NCBI RefSeq assembly: GCF_000499205.1
Contig: NZ_AWUK01000013.1
Span: 124,001 to 188,000, forward strand
DNA: 64,000 nt
Direction of reading: 5' to 3'
DNA from: Paenibacillus sp. MAEPY2
Lineage (GTDB): Bacteria; Bacillota; Bacilli; Paenibacillales; Paenibacillaceae
In this document: piece by piece, positions 9,726 through 19,381 of the stretch
How the letters are laid out: every line of letters starts with the position of its first letter
How positions within the stretch are numbered: the stretch's first letter is position 1
Program-made: the position numbers and the translations under genes
The notes under the pieces: generated by a model
Databases searched by the model: none
Seen by the model: only the letters and a program-made list of their open reading frames with translations
Told to the model about the DNA's origin: nothing

Positions 9726-9919
9726 TAGCCGTACCCCCATTGGTTCATTTGAATTCGTGTTTAAGTAATATTCAATATCGCTGAGTAGCTTTCGTGCTAT
9801 TATATCATGAACGGATTCATATAATCCACAAAAACCCCTTGTCTGCTATTTTGCACCTTTGCCTACGCTTCGCCTGCAACTAGAAGACTTATCCATTATA
9901 CACCGCTTGCCGGAATTGC

Positions 9920-9946
9920 AAAAGAGGGACAAATTCTCCCTTTTCG
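9920..9946 (-). terminator. Terminator-like hairpin after the small membrane gene
   Basis: AAAAGAGGGA...TCTCCCTTTT forms a short symmetrical hairpin with T-runs on both strands, just downstream of the 9960-10190 gene. Confidence 0.5.
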
Positions 9947-9959
9947 CCTGCTTTCCTCT

Positions 9960-10190
9960 TCACTTCTCCCTACCTGTAAACGGTTTCCCTTCTTCGCTGG
10001 CTAACGTCATATTTTGCCGATTTCTTCTATCTTTGATTAAGAGTTTCAGGTATGTATTGGTACGGATTAGAACGATAATTAACCAAATCAAGGCAACTAG
10101 ACCCGCAATGGCAAACCCAATTCCAAATAATCCTGAGAAAAAGAGATATAAACTTGCCACTCCATTCCGCTCCGTTCCGCACTCATACAA
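9960..10190 (-). CDS. Small membrane protein, unknown function
   Basis: About 66-76 residues with one long hydrophobic stretch (FGIGFAIAGLVALIWLIIV) that could be one or two membrane helices, then a basic charged tail. I do not recognise a family. The start is ambiguous: a TTG at 10190 is close behind GGGGAGGAGA, a GTG at 10160 follows GGAGCGGAATGGA, and the best-spaced ATG (10186) is in a different frame and gives only a 29-residue peptide. It sits alone between miaA and hfq with a terminator on each side. Confidence 0.55.
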   Translation of the reverse strand: MYECGTERNGVASLYLFFSGLFGIGFAIAGLVALIWLIIVLIRTNTYLKLLIKDRRNRQNMTLASEEGKPFTGREK

Positions 10191-10357
10191 TCTCCTCCCC
10201 TTCCGATGTAAAGCCTTTCACCCAAACTAAACAAGCGCATTTTATAATATTTTATTTTAACTATTTTAATATTTATGTTATTTTTTTACAACAATTTTCT
10301 TCAATAGAATCATCACAGGCTTCCTATATCTGCATTATTGTAGTCACGATTTCATAT

Positions 10358-10396
10358 AAAAAACCTCTACCTTTCATTTCTAAAAGATAGAGGTTC
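10358..10396 (-). terminator. Terminator after miaA
   Basis: On the minus strand AACCTCTATCTTTT pairs with AAAGGTAGAGGTT and is followed by TTTTT. It lies about 40 bp after the miaA stop. Confidence 0.8.
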
Positions 10397-10434
10397 TATA
10401 GTCCTAAACAGGTGGCAATATCCACCTTCTATAT

Positions 10435-11385
10435 TCAGTCAAATTTGCGTTTGATCAGCTCACATACGTGGGCATAATTGCCTGCAAAATCTTCGGTATC
10501 CGTCATATCTACCCATTCAATGTCCTTCATATGACGGAACCAGGACAATTGCCGCTTGGCAAACCGGCGCGTATCCCTTTTCAGCCACTCTACGGCAGCC
10601 TCCCAGCTTACCTCACCCTGAAGATAAGCCGCAATTTCCTTATAGCCGAGTCCCTGCATGGAGATATGTCCTCTCGCTACGCCACGCTCCAGTAATGACT
10701 TAACCTCCTCTACCAGACCCTGCTCGATCATAAGATCAATCCGCTCTTCCACTCGGGCGTACAGCTTCTGCCGATCCATCGTCAAACCCACTATGAGCAG
10801 GTCATATGGAGACTCTTTTTTCTGGGTAGCCAGCTGCTCGGATAACTTCTCACCTGTGAGGTGATAAATCTCCAGTGCACGAACAATTCGTCGCTGGTCA
10901 TTCGGATGCAGTCGTTCTGCGCTAACTGGATCAATGACCCTTAGCTTATCATGTAACGCCTGCGGGCCATACTGCTCGGCATAACGGAACTGTTCATCCC
11001 GAAACGCTTCATCCGAGCCGCTGTCCGAGAATTGAAAGCCATAACTTACCGATTCCACATACAGACCGGTACCTCCAACAATAAAAGGCAACTTGCCGCG
11101 CTCATGAATTTCCCCAATCAGACGTGTGCAGCTCTCCTGAAATTCCGCCACGGAATAGGGGTATTCCGGTTCATGGATGTCGATGAGGTGGTGGGGTACA
11201 CCCTTCATTTCATCGCGAGTAATTTTGGCCGTTCCGATATCCATTTCGCGATATACCTGCATGGAATCCCCCGAAATAATCTCGCAATTGAACGCCTGTG
11301 CAAGCTCAATACTCATTCTCGTTTTGCCTACAGCTGTCGGTCCGACCAGCACAAGCAGCTTCGGTTTAACTTCCGCTTTCAACAT
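10435..11385 (-). CDS. miaA: tRNA dimethylallyltransferase MiaA
   Basis: Transfers dimethylallyl to N6 of A37 in tRNAs reading UNN codons. The 316 residues carry the P-loop GPTAVGKT near 16, SGDSMQVYREMDIGTAK near 38, and the DDQRR-equivalent HPNDQRRIVRALE near 160. Its start overlaps the end of the methyltransferase gene by 20 bp, so the two are translationally coupled. It closes the mutS-mutL-methyltransferase-miaA operon. Confidence 0.97.
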   Translation of the reverse strand: MLKAEVKPKLLVLVGPTAVGKTRMSIELAQAFNCEIISGDSMQVYREMDIGTAKITRDEMKGVPHHLIDIHEPEYPYSVAEFQESCTRLIGEIHERGKLPFIVGGTGLYVESVSYGFQFSDSGSDEAFRDEQFRYAEQYGPQALHDKLRVIDPVSAERLHPNDQRRIVRALEIYHLTGEKLSEQLATQKKESPYDLLIVGLTMDRQKLYARVEERIDLMIEQGLVEEVKSLLERGVARGHISMQGLGYKEIAAYLQGEVSWEAAVEWLKRDTRRFAKRQLSWFRHMKDIEWVDMTDTEDFAGNYAHVCELIKRKFD

Positions 11386-12151
11386 TAATCACTCCGTACA
11401 GTGTTTTTGCATTGCCCCGGTCGTGTACTTCAAAACCGAGTCTCGTAAACTCCGCGCTGCCGCGCTTCTCTTTCATGACCACCCGCTTGCGGGCAACCCT
11501 TTTCGCTTCAATAATGCTCTGTTCATCCAGTGCATTGTGATTTGCATAATCCCGCAAAGGCTTGATGCCACTTGAATCCATCATCGGTTCACGGAACATG
11601 GGGTCAAAATAGACCGTGTCACAGCTTCGATCCGGCAAGGAGCGCAGTAAATCGAGATGATTTGCATGACGCAGCTCAATGCGCCGGAAAGCATCATTTA
11701 CCGCTGGCTTAATACTCTCATATTGGGACATTCCCTCCACTAGCAGCGTATAAAGCGGAAGGGAGCTTTCGCATGCAATCACTCGGCCACTTTTGCCTAC
11801 TGCAACCGAGAATACCAGTGCATCCGTGCCCAATCCTGCTGTACAGTCGATAACGGTATCCCCTTCAAGTACAGCCCCCGCCTCCAGCATCGGGTCAGCC
11901 TCTCCATTTAACACACGTTTGGCGCGTACAAATCCCATACTGGGGTGAAACTCAAGCAGCGGTGAATCCGGACGAAACAAACGTACTTTACCCTGAAGTA
12001 CAACCAGAACCTCATCTATCCCATAATGTGCGATCAGTGCAGGCAAAGACATTTTTTGGCGCGATATATAGGTCCCTCCCGTTGTTTCCGCAAGGTTTCG
12101 TGCACGTTCCACAAGGTGGCCTGCTTCCTTTTCACCGGTTGTAATATACAT
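11366..12151 (-). CDS. RsmJ-like SAM-dependent methyltransferase
   Basis: Class I Rossmann methyltransferase of 261 residues that resembles the RsmJ (DUF548) 16S rRNA methyltransferases. SAM motif I is DCTAGLGTDALVFS near residue 105, and the catalytic-type motif is VYFDPMF near 178. The N-terminal 90 residues are a family-specific extension. The true substrate in Firmicutes is not established; a rRNA or other nucleic-acid guanine is the best guess. It starts 17 bp after mutL and overlaps miaA by 20 bp, so it belongs to the repair/tRNA-modification operon. Confidence 0.8.
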   Translation of the reverse strand: MYITTGEKEAGHLVERARNLAETTGGTYISRQKMSLPALIAHYGIDEVLVVLQGKVRLFRPDSPLLEFHPSMGFVRAKRVLNGEADPMLEAGAVLEGDTVIDCTAGLGTDALVFSVAVGKSGRVIACESSLPLYTLLVEGMSQYESIKPAVNDAFRRIELRHANHLDLLRSLPDRSCDTVYFDPMFREPMMDSSGIKPLRDYANHNALDEQSIIEAKRVARKRVVMKEKRGSAEFTRLGFEVHDRGNAKTLYGVINVESGS

Positions 12152-12168
12152 AACTTCCTCCTAAATAG

Positions 12169-14382
12169 CTACATGACCCGTTTGAACAATTTCTCCAGAT
12201 CATAGGTTGAAAATGACACCACAATCGGTCGCCCGTGTGGACAAGTATATGGTTGACGGCAGGAACCAAGACGCTGAATCAATACTTCCGCTTCCTGATC
12301 CGTCAATTTCTGATTGGCTTTGATAGAAGCCTTGCAGGAGCACATAATGGACGCCGCTTCTCGCATCTTGGCAACATCAATACTTCGTTCACTTAGAACC
12401 CATTCTGACATCTCTTCAATAATGTCCTTCTCATCCCCCTTGGGGAACCAGAACGGATGGGAACGCACCCGGAAGGTCTGTCCGCCGAAATGTTCCAAAT
12501 AAACACCTGCCTGCTCGAACCAAGCCAGTCTTGTTTTGAGCTTTTCGGTCTCGGATGGTGTGAACTCCAGTGTAATGGGCAGCAGCAGCTCCTGCGAAGC
12601 TTGAGCGGGATTGCCAAACTGCTCGTAGTAATACTCATAATTCACTCGTTCATGAGCCGCGTGCTGATCGATCAGATATAGACCGTCTTGATTTTGTGCA
12701 ATCAAATACGTCCCATGGTGCTGTCCAATCAGGCTTAATTCAGGAAATGCAGGCATGGAAACATCTGATTTAACAGCAGATGCCAGTCTTTCCGGGTCCG
12801 GTAAACTTGCAGCCTTCCAGCTCCGCTCTCCTTTTGCACCCGGCACTGACGGATTATAAGATGAACGACCTTCTCTAACCGGAGAATTCACCGAATGGGA
12901 ACGATAGGTAGAAGCAGCAGCACCCTGTGAAGCAGGAGCAGATGACCCATTATCCTCTGCGGAAGGTGTGGCATCTTGCGAAGCACGATCTTCAGCAGCA
13001 CCGTTATTTCCACTCACAGCAGAAGCTGGACCACTATGGGAATTTTCGTTATCACTATAATTATGCTTCAGTACATTAGATCCTGATTCCCCGCTTATCA
13101 TCCCAAATGGATCATAGGAAGGCGGTATCTCAGGTGGAGCTTCAGGCAACGGTAACATCTGACCCACACCATTTCCATCAGAACCTGATTGCACATCAGC
13201 CGGAGCATCCAGATCATCATCCTCAGGAGTCAATTTACCAAGCTCATGCTGTTTCCCCAACGGACCTTGTTGTCCATAACCTGCCGATTCCGATTCATCC
13301 TTCAAAGGACCTCTTGGAAAGAGGAATTGCTCCTGAATAAAGGAACTGTTGTCTCCGCGTCTGATTTGCTGCTTGGTTACCTGTGGAATAAGCACTTCCT
13401 GCCGCAATATACCTCGCAGTGTAGTTTCAACAAACTCGTACAGCTCTGCTTCCTTGCTGAAACGAACTTCCAGCTTCGCCGGATGTACGTTCACATCGAC
13501 CAGGGACGGATGCATTTCCAATTGCACCACGACAAGCGGATACCGATTAATAGGCAGCAAGGTATGATACGCCTTTAGAATAGCCTGATTGAGACCGTAA
13601 TTCCGAATATATCGTCCATTCACAATGGTTGACATGCCGCCACGATTGGCACGAGTCCATTCCGGCAAACTGATGAGCCCGCTCACACGATAATCCAGAT
13701 TTTCACCCTGGATCGGGAGCATCGCTTTGGCAGCACTTGTACCATAGATCGCTGCCACCACTTGCAGCAGATCCCCGTTCCCCAGCGTCTGAAGCAGCAC
13801 ATTCTCATTATGACGCAGCCTAAACGAAATGTTTGGATGAGACATTGCCATTCGGTAAAGTACATCCGAGATATGACCCAGCTCGGTCTGGATCGTTTTC
13901 ATATATTTAAGTCTGGCAGGCGTATTAAAAAATAGTTCTTTCACTGCAAATTCTGTGCCTTGAGGTGAGGTTGCATCCTCATGGGAGCAAAGTTTGCCGC
14001 CCTCAATTACGATACGGCGCCCTCGCCCGTCATTTCCACTGGCCGATAACACTTCTACCTTAGATACAGCGGCAATACTCGCCAGGGCTTCTCCACGGAA
14101 TCCAAGACTTGTGATTTGGAACAAATCGCGGCCCTGGGCTATTTTGCTGGTTGCATGACGATAAAAGGCTGTTTCCATATCCTCAGCCTCGATACCGGAA
14201 CCGTTGTCTTTGACACGAATGCTGAGCAGGCCGCCCTCTTCCACTGTTACTTCAATTTTGGTGGCACCTGCATCTACCGAGTTCTCCAGCAACTCCTTGA
14301 CAACTGAAGCAGGCCGTTCAACGACCTCACCCGCCGCAATCTGGTTGGCAATATGTTCATCAAGTACATGTATTTTCGCCAC
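12169..14382 (-). CDS. mutL: DNA mismatch repair protein MutL
   Basis: Mismatch-repair ATPase and endonuclease. The 737 residues have an N-terminal GHKL ATPase (ELLENSVDAGA, DNGSGI, TSLGFRGEALASI), a linker of roughly 200 residues rich in Ser/Gly/Ala/Asp that is longer than usual, and a C-terminal dimerisation domain. The latter carries the endonuclease motif DQHAAHERVNYE and the metal-site stretch CPHGRP, so this is the nicking type of MutL found in bacteria without MutH. It follows mutS by 21 bp. Confidence 0.97.
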   Translation of the reverse strand: MAKIHVLDEHIANQIAAGEVVERPASVVKELLENSVDAGATKIEVTVEEGGLLSIRVKDNGSGIEAEDMETAFYRHATSKIAQGRDLFQITSLGFRGEALASIAAVSKVEVLSASGNDGRGRRIVIEGGKLCSHEDATSPQGTEFAVKELFFNTPARLKYMKTIQTELGHISDVLYRMAMSHPNISFRLRHNENVLLQTLGNGDLLQVVAAIYGTSAAKAMLPIQGENLDYRVSGLISLPEWTRANRGGMSTIVNGRYIRNYGLNQAILKAYHTLLPINRYPLVVVQLEMHPSLVDVNVHPAKLEVRFSKEAELYEFVETTLRGILRQEVLIPQVTKQQIRRGDNSSFIQEQFLFPRGPLKDESESAGYGQQGPLGKQHELGKLTPEDDDLDAPADVQSGSDGNGVGQMLPLPEAPPEIPPSYDPFGMISGESGSNVLKHNYSDNENSHSGPASAVSGNNGAAEDRASQDATPSAEDNGSSAPASQGAAASTYRSHSVNSPVREGRSSYNPSVPGAKGERSWKAASLPDPERLASAVKSDVSMPAFPELSLIGQHHGTYLIAQNQDGLYLIDQHAAHERVNYEYYYEQFGNPAQASQELLLPITLEFTPSETEKLKTRLAWFEQAGVYLEHFGGQTFRVRSHPFWFPKGDEKDIIEEMSEWVLSERSIDVAKMREAASIMCSCKASIKANQKLTDQEAEVLIQRLGSCRQPYTCPHGRPIVVSFSTYDLEKLFKRVM

Positions 14383-14403
14383 AGGTTTTCCCCTCCCCTA
14401 TAC

Positions 14404-17223
14404 TCAGGATAATTGCTGTGCCTTCAACTTAAGATCATTCAATATCTGCATCGCTTGAAGCGGCGTCATGTTCATGACATCAATATCTTTCATATGACGG
14501 ATAAACTCCCGGGCGGGCTTGTCAACCGCAACCACATCCGGTTTCGGAGTTACACTTGGCTCGTCATCACCAAATATGGACAGTTGAACCACGTCCGCAT
14601 GTTTGGAGCCTGACTGCTGCTTGCCGTTTTGTTTCTTGTCGTGTTGTTTCTTGTCGTTTTGTTTACCTGCTGAATCTTCACTCGAAACTGTGAACTCGAC
14701 AGGTACCGCAGACTCGCGCTCCCGGATCAATGACGAGTGATCTGTAGTCTGGAACTCCGCACCACCTCGCACATCAACGCCAATCTGCTGTTTGCCATTC
14801 CCTGCATATTCGCTGCCGACCGCAACCTGTGCTGCCGCATGTTCGAAACCGTGCAGCAAGCCATTCGCCCGTTCAATAATGCTGTCCGGCAGACCTGCAA
14901 GCCGTGCGCAATAGATTCCGTAGCTGCTGCTTGCAGCCCCGGCGATCAATTTACGCAGGAAATTAACCTTGTCCCCACTCTCCTGAACGGCCATGGAGTA
15001 ATTCGCCAACTTGTCCAAACTCTCTTCCAAATGAGCAAGCTCATGGAAATGAGTTGATACCAGTGCTTTGCACCCAATGATATCGTGCACATATTCAATG
15101 ACAGACTGGGCAATCGCCATTCCCTCACTGGTAGACGTTCCCCGGCCCAATTCATCAATAATAATCAGGCTGCGTGGTGTTGCTTTATCCGTCATGACCT
15201 GAATGTCGGCCATCTCCACCATAAACGTACTTTGTCCGCCGATGAGATCGTCTGCCGCACCAATCCGTGTGAAAATACGATCCATAATCGGTACTTCAGC
15301 TTGCCCAGCTGGCACGAAACAGCCGATCTGCGCCAGAATCGAAATCAGCGCCACCTGCCGCATATACGTACTTTTCCCCGCCATATTCGGGCCGGTAATC
15401 AGCAGAATGTGCGCCTCGTCCTTCTGCATTGCAGTATTGTTGGCAATGAAAGCTCCATCTCGCATCACCGCTTCAACCACCGGATGACGTCCCTGTTCCA
15501 CGACCAGATCATACCCGTCAGTCAATGTAGGCTTTACGAAATTGCGCTCTGCACTGATGACCGCAAAGGATTGATACACATCAATCTCTGCGACCAGCTC
15601 AGCCAACTTCTGCAGCCTGGCGATCTCCTGATTGAGCCGTTCCCGCAATTCCGCGAACAAGCCGTACTCAATATCGACCATCTTGTCCTGTGCTTCGAGA
15701 ATCAGTGTTTCCTTCTCTTTCAGTTCGGGCGTAATATAACGCTCGGCATTGGCAAGAGTCTGCTTCCGCTCATAACGGCCTTCCGGCAAAGAAGCCAGAT
15801 TCGACTTGGTAATTTCAATATAGTATCCAAATACTTTATTGTAACCGATTTTCAGAGAACGAATGCCGGTCGCTTCACGCTCTCTGGCTTCCAGCTCTGC
15901 AATCCACTGCTTGCCATTCACCGATGCTTCCCGGAGCTCGTCCAGCCTCTCATGATACCCCTCGCGAATTAAGCCACCATCTCGTACCGACACAGGCGGC
16001 TCATCAACGATCGCCTGACCGATTGCATCTCGCAAATCACTGCAATCATCCATAACACCAGCAATGTGCTGCAGCGTTGTGGAAGGCGAATCTGCACAAT
16101 ACTGACGCAGCCCCGGAATTTTGTCCAATGACAGCTTGAGTGCATTCAGATCCCGTCCGTTAGCGTTACCAAAGGCAATTCGACCTACGAGACGTTCCAG
16201 ATCATAGATGTCTTTGAGTTCAGCACGCAGATCTTCCCGCAATATAAACTGGTTATACAGTGTATCTACTGCTTCCAAACGCTCATTGATTTTGCCTTTT
16301 TGCAGCAAGGGTTTATCTACCCAACGACGCAGCATTCGTGCACCCATGGACGTCTCTGTGCGGTCCAGCAGCCATAACAGCGAACCTTTTTTGGAACGCT
16401 CACGTACCGTTTCCACCAGTTCCAGGTTACGCCGAGTAAACGGATCCAGTATCATAAAGTGGTCAGGCTCATACGTTGAAACCTGTGTCAATTGTCCGAG
16501 TGAACGTTTCTGTGTCTCACTTAAATAGGAGAAAAGACGCGCTATACACGCTTGGCGTTCAGGCTCCAGACGTGCCCATACCGCTTCGCCGAATTGCTGA
16601 CGCACCAAATCTTCTTTACTCTTCGTCCACGGCGTGTACACCACAGGTCGACCAATTGGAGATGCCTGGGCAGCCACCGTATCCAGCAGCGCAGCATCCC
16701 CCACCAGTTCCGAAGGTTCGTAGATCCCGATTTCATCCTTGAGCCACTCTTGGGAGTATGGAACCGAAGTCACGTAGAGTTCCCCAGTAGACAAGTCACA
16801 GGCAGCAAGCGCAAGTGTGTTCTGGTTTCCTGTCAGGCAAACCATATAGTTATTGGACTTATCCCCCAATGTCTTGCCTTCCATCACCGTTCCCGGTGTA
16901 ATGACTCGTACAATTTCACGCCGTACCATGCCTTTGGTTACCGTTGGATCTTCCATCTGTTCACAGATGGCTACTTTGTATCCTTTTTCAATCAAGCGCT
17001 GTATGTAATTGTCAGCCGAATGATAAGGCACGCCGCACATCGGGATTTTATCTTCTCCCCCTCCTGCGCGTGCAGTTAATGTAATTTCAAGCTCACGGGA
17101 AGCATTGACCGCATCCTCAAAGAACAATTCATAGAAATCACCTAATCTAAAAAAAAGAAAAGCGTCCTGCGCTTCGGCCTTCACTTGCAAATATTGTTGA
17201 ATCATTGGCGTATACTGAGCCAT
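14404..17223 (-). CDS. mutS: DNA mismatch repair protein MutS
   Basis: Mismatch-recognition ATPase. Of 939 residues, the mismatch-binding FFRLGDFYELF is near residue 24, Walker A GPNMAGKST near 615 and DELGRGTST near 690. The C-terminal part is longer than the usual ~860: residues about 800-910 form a polar linker that includes a Lys/Gln repeat (KQNDKKQHDKKQNGKQQ near 855-871), then QLSIFGDD, which resembles a beta-clamp-binding motif, and a helical tail. It opens the mutSL operon; no strong promoter was seen in the 200 bp upstream. Confidence 0.97.
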   Translation of the reverse strand: MAQYTPMIQQYLQVKAEAQDAFLFFRLGDFYELFFEDAVNASRELEITLTARAGGGEDKIPMCGVPYHSADNYIQRLIEKGYKVAICEQMEDPTVTKGMVRREIVRVITPGTVMEGKTLGDKSNNYMVCLTGNQNTLALAACDLSTGELYVTSVPYSQEWLKDEIGIYEPSELVGDAALLDTVAAQASPIGRPVVYTPWTKSKEDLVRQQFGEAVWARLEPERQACIARLFSYLSETQKRSLGQLTQVSTYEPDHFMILDPFTRRNLELVETVRERSKKGSLLWLLDRTETSMGARMLRRWVDKPLLQKGKINERLEAVDTLYNQFILREDLRAELKDIYDLERLVGRIAFGNANGRDLNALKLSLDKIPGLRQYCADSPSTTLQHIAGVMDDCSDLRDAIGQAIVDEPPVSVRDGGLIREGYHERLDELREASVNGKQWIAELEAREREATGIRSLKIGYNKVFGYYIEITKSNLASLPEGRYERKQTLANAERYITPELKEKETLILEAQDKMVDIEYGLFAELRERLNQEIARLQKLAELVAEIDVYQSFAVISAERNFVKPTLTDGYDLVVEQGRHPVVEAVMRDGAFIANNTAMQKDEAHILLITGPNMAGKSTYMRQVALISILAQIGCFVPAGQAEVPIMDRIFTRIGAADDLIGGQSTFMVEMADIQVMTDKATPRSLIIIDELGRGTSTSEGMAIAQSVIEYVHDIIGCKALVSTHFHELAHLEESLDKLANYSMAVQESGDKVNFLRKLIAGAASSSYGIYCARLAGLPDSIIERANGLLHGFEHAAAQVAVGSEYAGNGKQQIGVDVRGGAEFQTTDHSSLIRERESAVPVEFTVSSEDSAGKQNDKKQHDKKQNGKQQSGSKHADVVQLSIFGDDEPSVTPKPDVVAVDKPAREFIRHMKDIDVMNMTPLQAMQILNDLKLKAQQLS

Positions 17224-17423
17224 GAGTATCCTCCATCCGTTCCAATGTTGTCAGGAAGAGACGCTGTACCGGAAGGAGCAATAAGGCGGTCAGGCAACTG
17301 ATTCGTGCCACCGCCTCATGTTTCGGCCATCCGCCGCGTCCCTCACAGGTTGCTGTTCCATTTCTTCCGTAACGATGATCAAAATCGACTTAATTCTCAT
17401 TATACCAAAAAAGTGCCCACTCT

Positions 17424-18683
17424 TCATGAACCTGCTCGAATATTCCAGAGTTTACGTATATCCCGACTCTCGTCCCATGTCCTACCCTGTCTTAGCTGGC
17501 TAATTAAAGGAGCCGCGTATTGTTCATAACGTTCAAAACCATCCATTTTCGTCAGGTCATCGAGCAATGCCGGAATATACGCTTGCATCACCTCACGGTT
17601 CCCTTCATAAAAAGCAGTATGAATAGCCGCCTTCGCCAATGGACGTTGACGCAGTTGCTGATAGTCTCTTGCGATAAGACCAGCTAGAGCAACGACACCT
17701 TTGGCAACCAGAGGAGATACCAGAAAACTAGGTAAAGTGCGGTATTCGAATCCACCGTAGGATTTCAGCCTAAAGTCCCCCAATGCCCCATAGCGTGGAC
17801 GTCTGCCAGAACCTCGGGGGTCCTGAAGAACGGCGAGTGGCAATGCCAGATAATTGTCAAGTGCACGCAGCAGCTCCCCGTTTAACGTAACGCCACTGAA
17901 ATGAACATGTCCACCGAGTGGCAATCCGCGCTGGGGCATTCCCCCTGCCTGCCAAATCAGCGAATGATCACTAATGCTTCGGGACGCGGCCGCAAAGGCT
18001 CTCATCAGATGAGCAAGCAGTTCACGCGGTTCAGAGCTTGGGGCAGGTCGCAGTTCGGCTACAGGATATATTCGTCGTCCACCAATCGTCACGGAATCGC
18101 AGCCAGCTACGCCTGTTCGTTCGAGAAATCTGGAGGCGGGCACGATTTTGGACTCTGGCATCTGCACAAGCAGGAACTCGGGGTCCATTCCAAGTATCGG
18201 GGCTGCATTATGATGACGTTCTTCGTCCAGTTCAGACTGAAGCTGCTTCCAGCCTGCACGATACATGGCAGAGAGATCAGTCATGCCCTTCCATGGCCTT
18301 GGGTCAATCGAAATGACTGCACAACCGCTCTTTCCAGAGGCTTCCAGTCTTACTGCGCCGTGATCCAGTCCAACCGTATACAATGTTTTGGTTGCAAGCC
18401 GTTCAATACGTTTGAACAACGTTGATGCGGCTTCGCGATCCAGCACACTTTCTTGCGCTCCACCCATGCCGCTGGTGTCCCTACGTTTGATGCGGATCGC
18501 TTGCAGACAGCATATCTCTACATCGTAACGAACACGCAATCCCAACTGTCGATCACGCCTGCCTTGCGAAGCAAGCACTTCAATCCCGGATCGTTTCAGG
18601 CGATTTGTCCGTTCGCGAGGGAGCATGCGTTCATATCGGCGCACCGCCTCCTCGGCCTCTTCCATCACATTCATCCTGTCCAC
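17424..18683 (-). CDS. Putative amidoligase (COOH-NH2 ligase type 2-like)
   Basis: A 419-residue protein resembling the phiEco32-like carboxylate-amine ligases, an amidoligase group related in fold to glutamate-cysteine ligase and glutamine synthetase. Visible landmarks are GMDPEFLLVQ near residue 188, SSEPRELLAHLMRAF near 238, and LPLGGHVHFSG near 276, whose histidines suit a metal/ATP site. The N-terminal ~150 residues are less typical. It lies between cotE and mutS in the same orientation, after the cotE terminator. The substrate is unknown; modification of a spore or cell-surface polymer is only suggested by the neighbour cotE. Confidence 0.7.
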   Translation of the reverse strand: MDRMNVMEEAEEAVRRYERMLPRERTNRLKRSGIEVLASQGRRDRQLGLRVRYDVEICCLQAIRIKRRDTSGMGGAQESVLDREAASTLFKRIERLATKTLYTVGLDHGAVRLEASGKSGCAVISIDPRPWKGMTDLSAMYRAGWKQLQSELDEERHHNAAPILGMDPEFLLVQMPESKIVPASRFLERTGVAGCDSVTIGGRRIYPVAELRPAPSSEPRELLAHLMRAFAAASRSISDHSLIWQAGGMPQRGLPLGGHVHFSGVTLNGELLRALDNYLALPLAVLQDPRGSGRRPRYGALGDFRLKSYGGFEYRTLPSFLVSPLVAKGVVALAGLIARDYQQLRQRPLAKAAIHTAFYEGNREVMQAYIPALLDDLTKMDGFERYEQYAAPLISQLRQGRTWDESRDIRKLWNIRAGS

Positions 18684-18705
18684 CCTCCCGTTTCTCGCCC
18701 AAAAT

Positions 18706-18733
18706 GAAAAAAAGAGGGCTTACGCCCTCTTCA
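18706..18733 (-). terminator. Terminator of cotE
   Basis: GAGGGC-gtaa-GCCCTC followed by TTTTTTT on the minus strand, between cotE and the amidoligase gene. Confidence 0.85.
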
Positions 18734-18787
18734 CTGCCGCTCGCGGCGCATATGATACCTTAAGTTTATGAATCAAGAACGCTAAGC

Positions 18788-19348
18788 TTACAGCTCATCG
18801 TCAAGCAAGTCGGGATCGAGATCGTCATAATCTCCATCTCCACTGCCGAAGTCATAATCCTTGTCTTCGTAATCTCCACAGCCATCCGTGCACACTTTCA
18901 CACAAACTTTGGTCTCGGCGACCAGTTCAACAGCGAATTCCCGTTCTACCCGGATAATTACGCTGCCCCCACCTGACGACACCGTGGCTTCCACACAGCT
19001 TGGTTCCTGCGTTGCATCCGCAGATACCTCTACCGTGGTGGCCCGGTGTTTCGGGTCCAGATAGGACAAAGGCACATGTTCTACATACGACACCGTTTCT
19101 TTGGCTACATCCGTCTGTGAATTTTTGTCATAGGAATACCAAATGTTGATATCGTAAGTACCAATAACTTCAATTCCGTCCCCCGCTGATACGGCTTCAT
19201 ATTGGTGGTTGATAATCCAAGCCCCCAAAATACTGGTCGGACCATGTGGCGGAGTCACGGTATGTGTTACGGTAGAGAACTTACGACCTTTGCCGCAGAT
19301 CGCCTTCGTGATGATCTCTCTACATTGATGTTTATGACTCAATGACAT
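18788..19348 (-). CDS. cotE: Outer spore coat morphogenetic protein CotE
   Basis: Organises the outer layer of the spore coat. It has 186 residues with the family's beta-rich core (GAWIINHQYEA near 43, IEVIGTYDINIWYSYD near 62) and a very acidic C-terminal tail of Asp/Gly/Tyr, typical for CotE. The start at 19348 follows GGAGGAGG; an upstream in-frame start adds seven residues of untypical sequence. Its place upstream of mutS matches Bacillus. A sporulation-sigma-like -10 lies 34 bp upstream. Confidence 0.96.
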   Translation of the reverse strand: MSLSHKHQCREIITKAICGKGRKFSTVTHTVTPPHGPTSILGAWIINHQYEAVSAGDGIEVIGTYDINIWYSYDKNSQTDVAKETVSYVEHVPLSYLDPKHRATTVEVSADATQEPSCVEATVSSGGGSVIIRVEREFAVELVAETKVCVKVCTDGCGDYEDKDYDFGSGDGDYDDLDPDLLDDEL

Positions 19349-19381
19349 CTTTAAACCTCCTCCATACAATCATTCTTTACA

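Noticed and set aside
13107-13578. Overlapping plus-strand frames opposite the mutL linker
   Set aside because: The low-complexity Ser/Gly linker produces open antisense frames; no independent coding signal.
17283-17317. Hairpin GGCGGT...ACCGCC upstream of mutS
   Set aside because: No T-run follows on either strand, so I do not call it a terminator.
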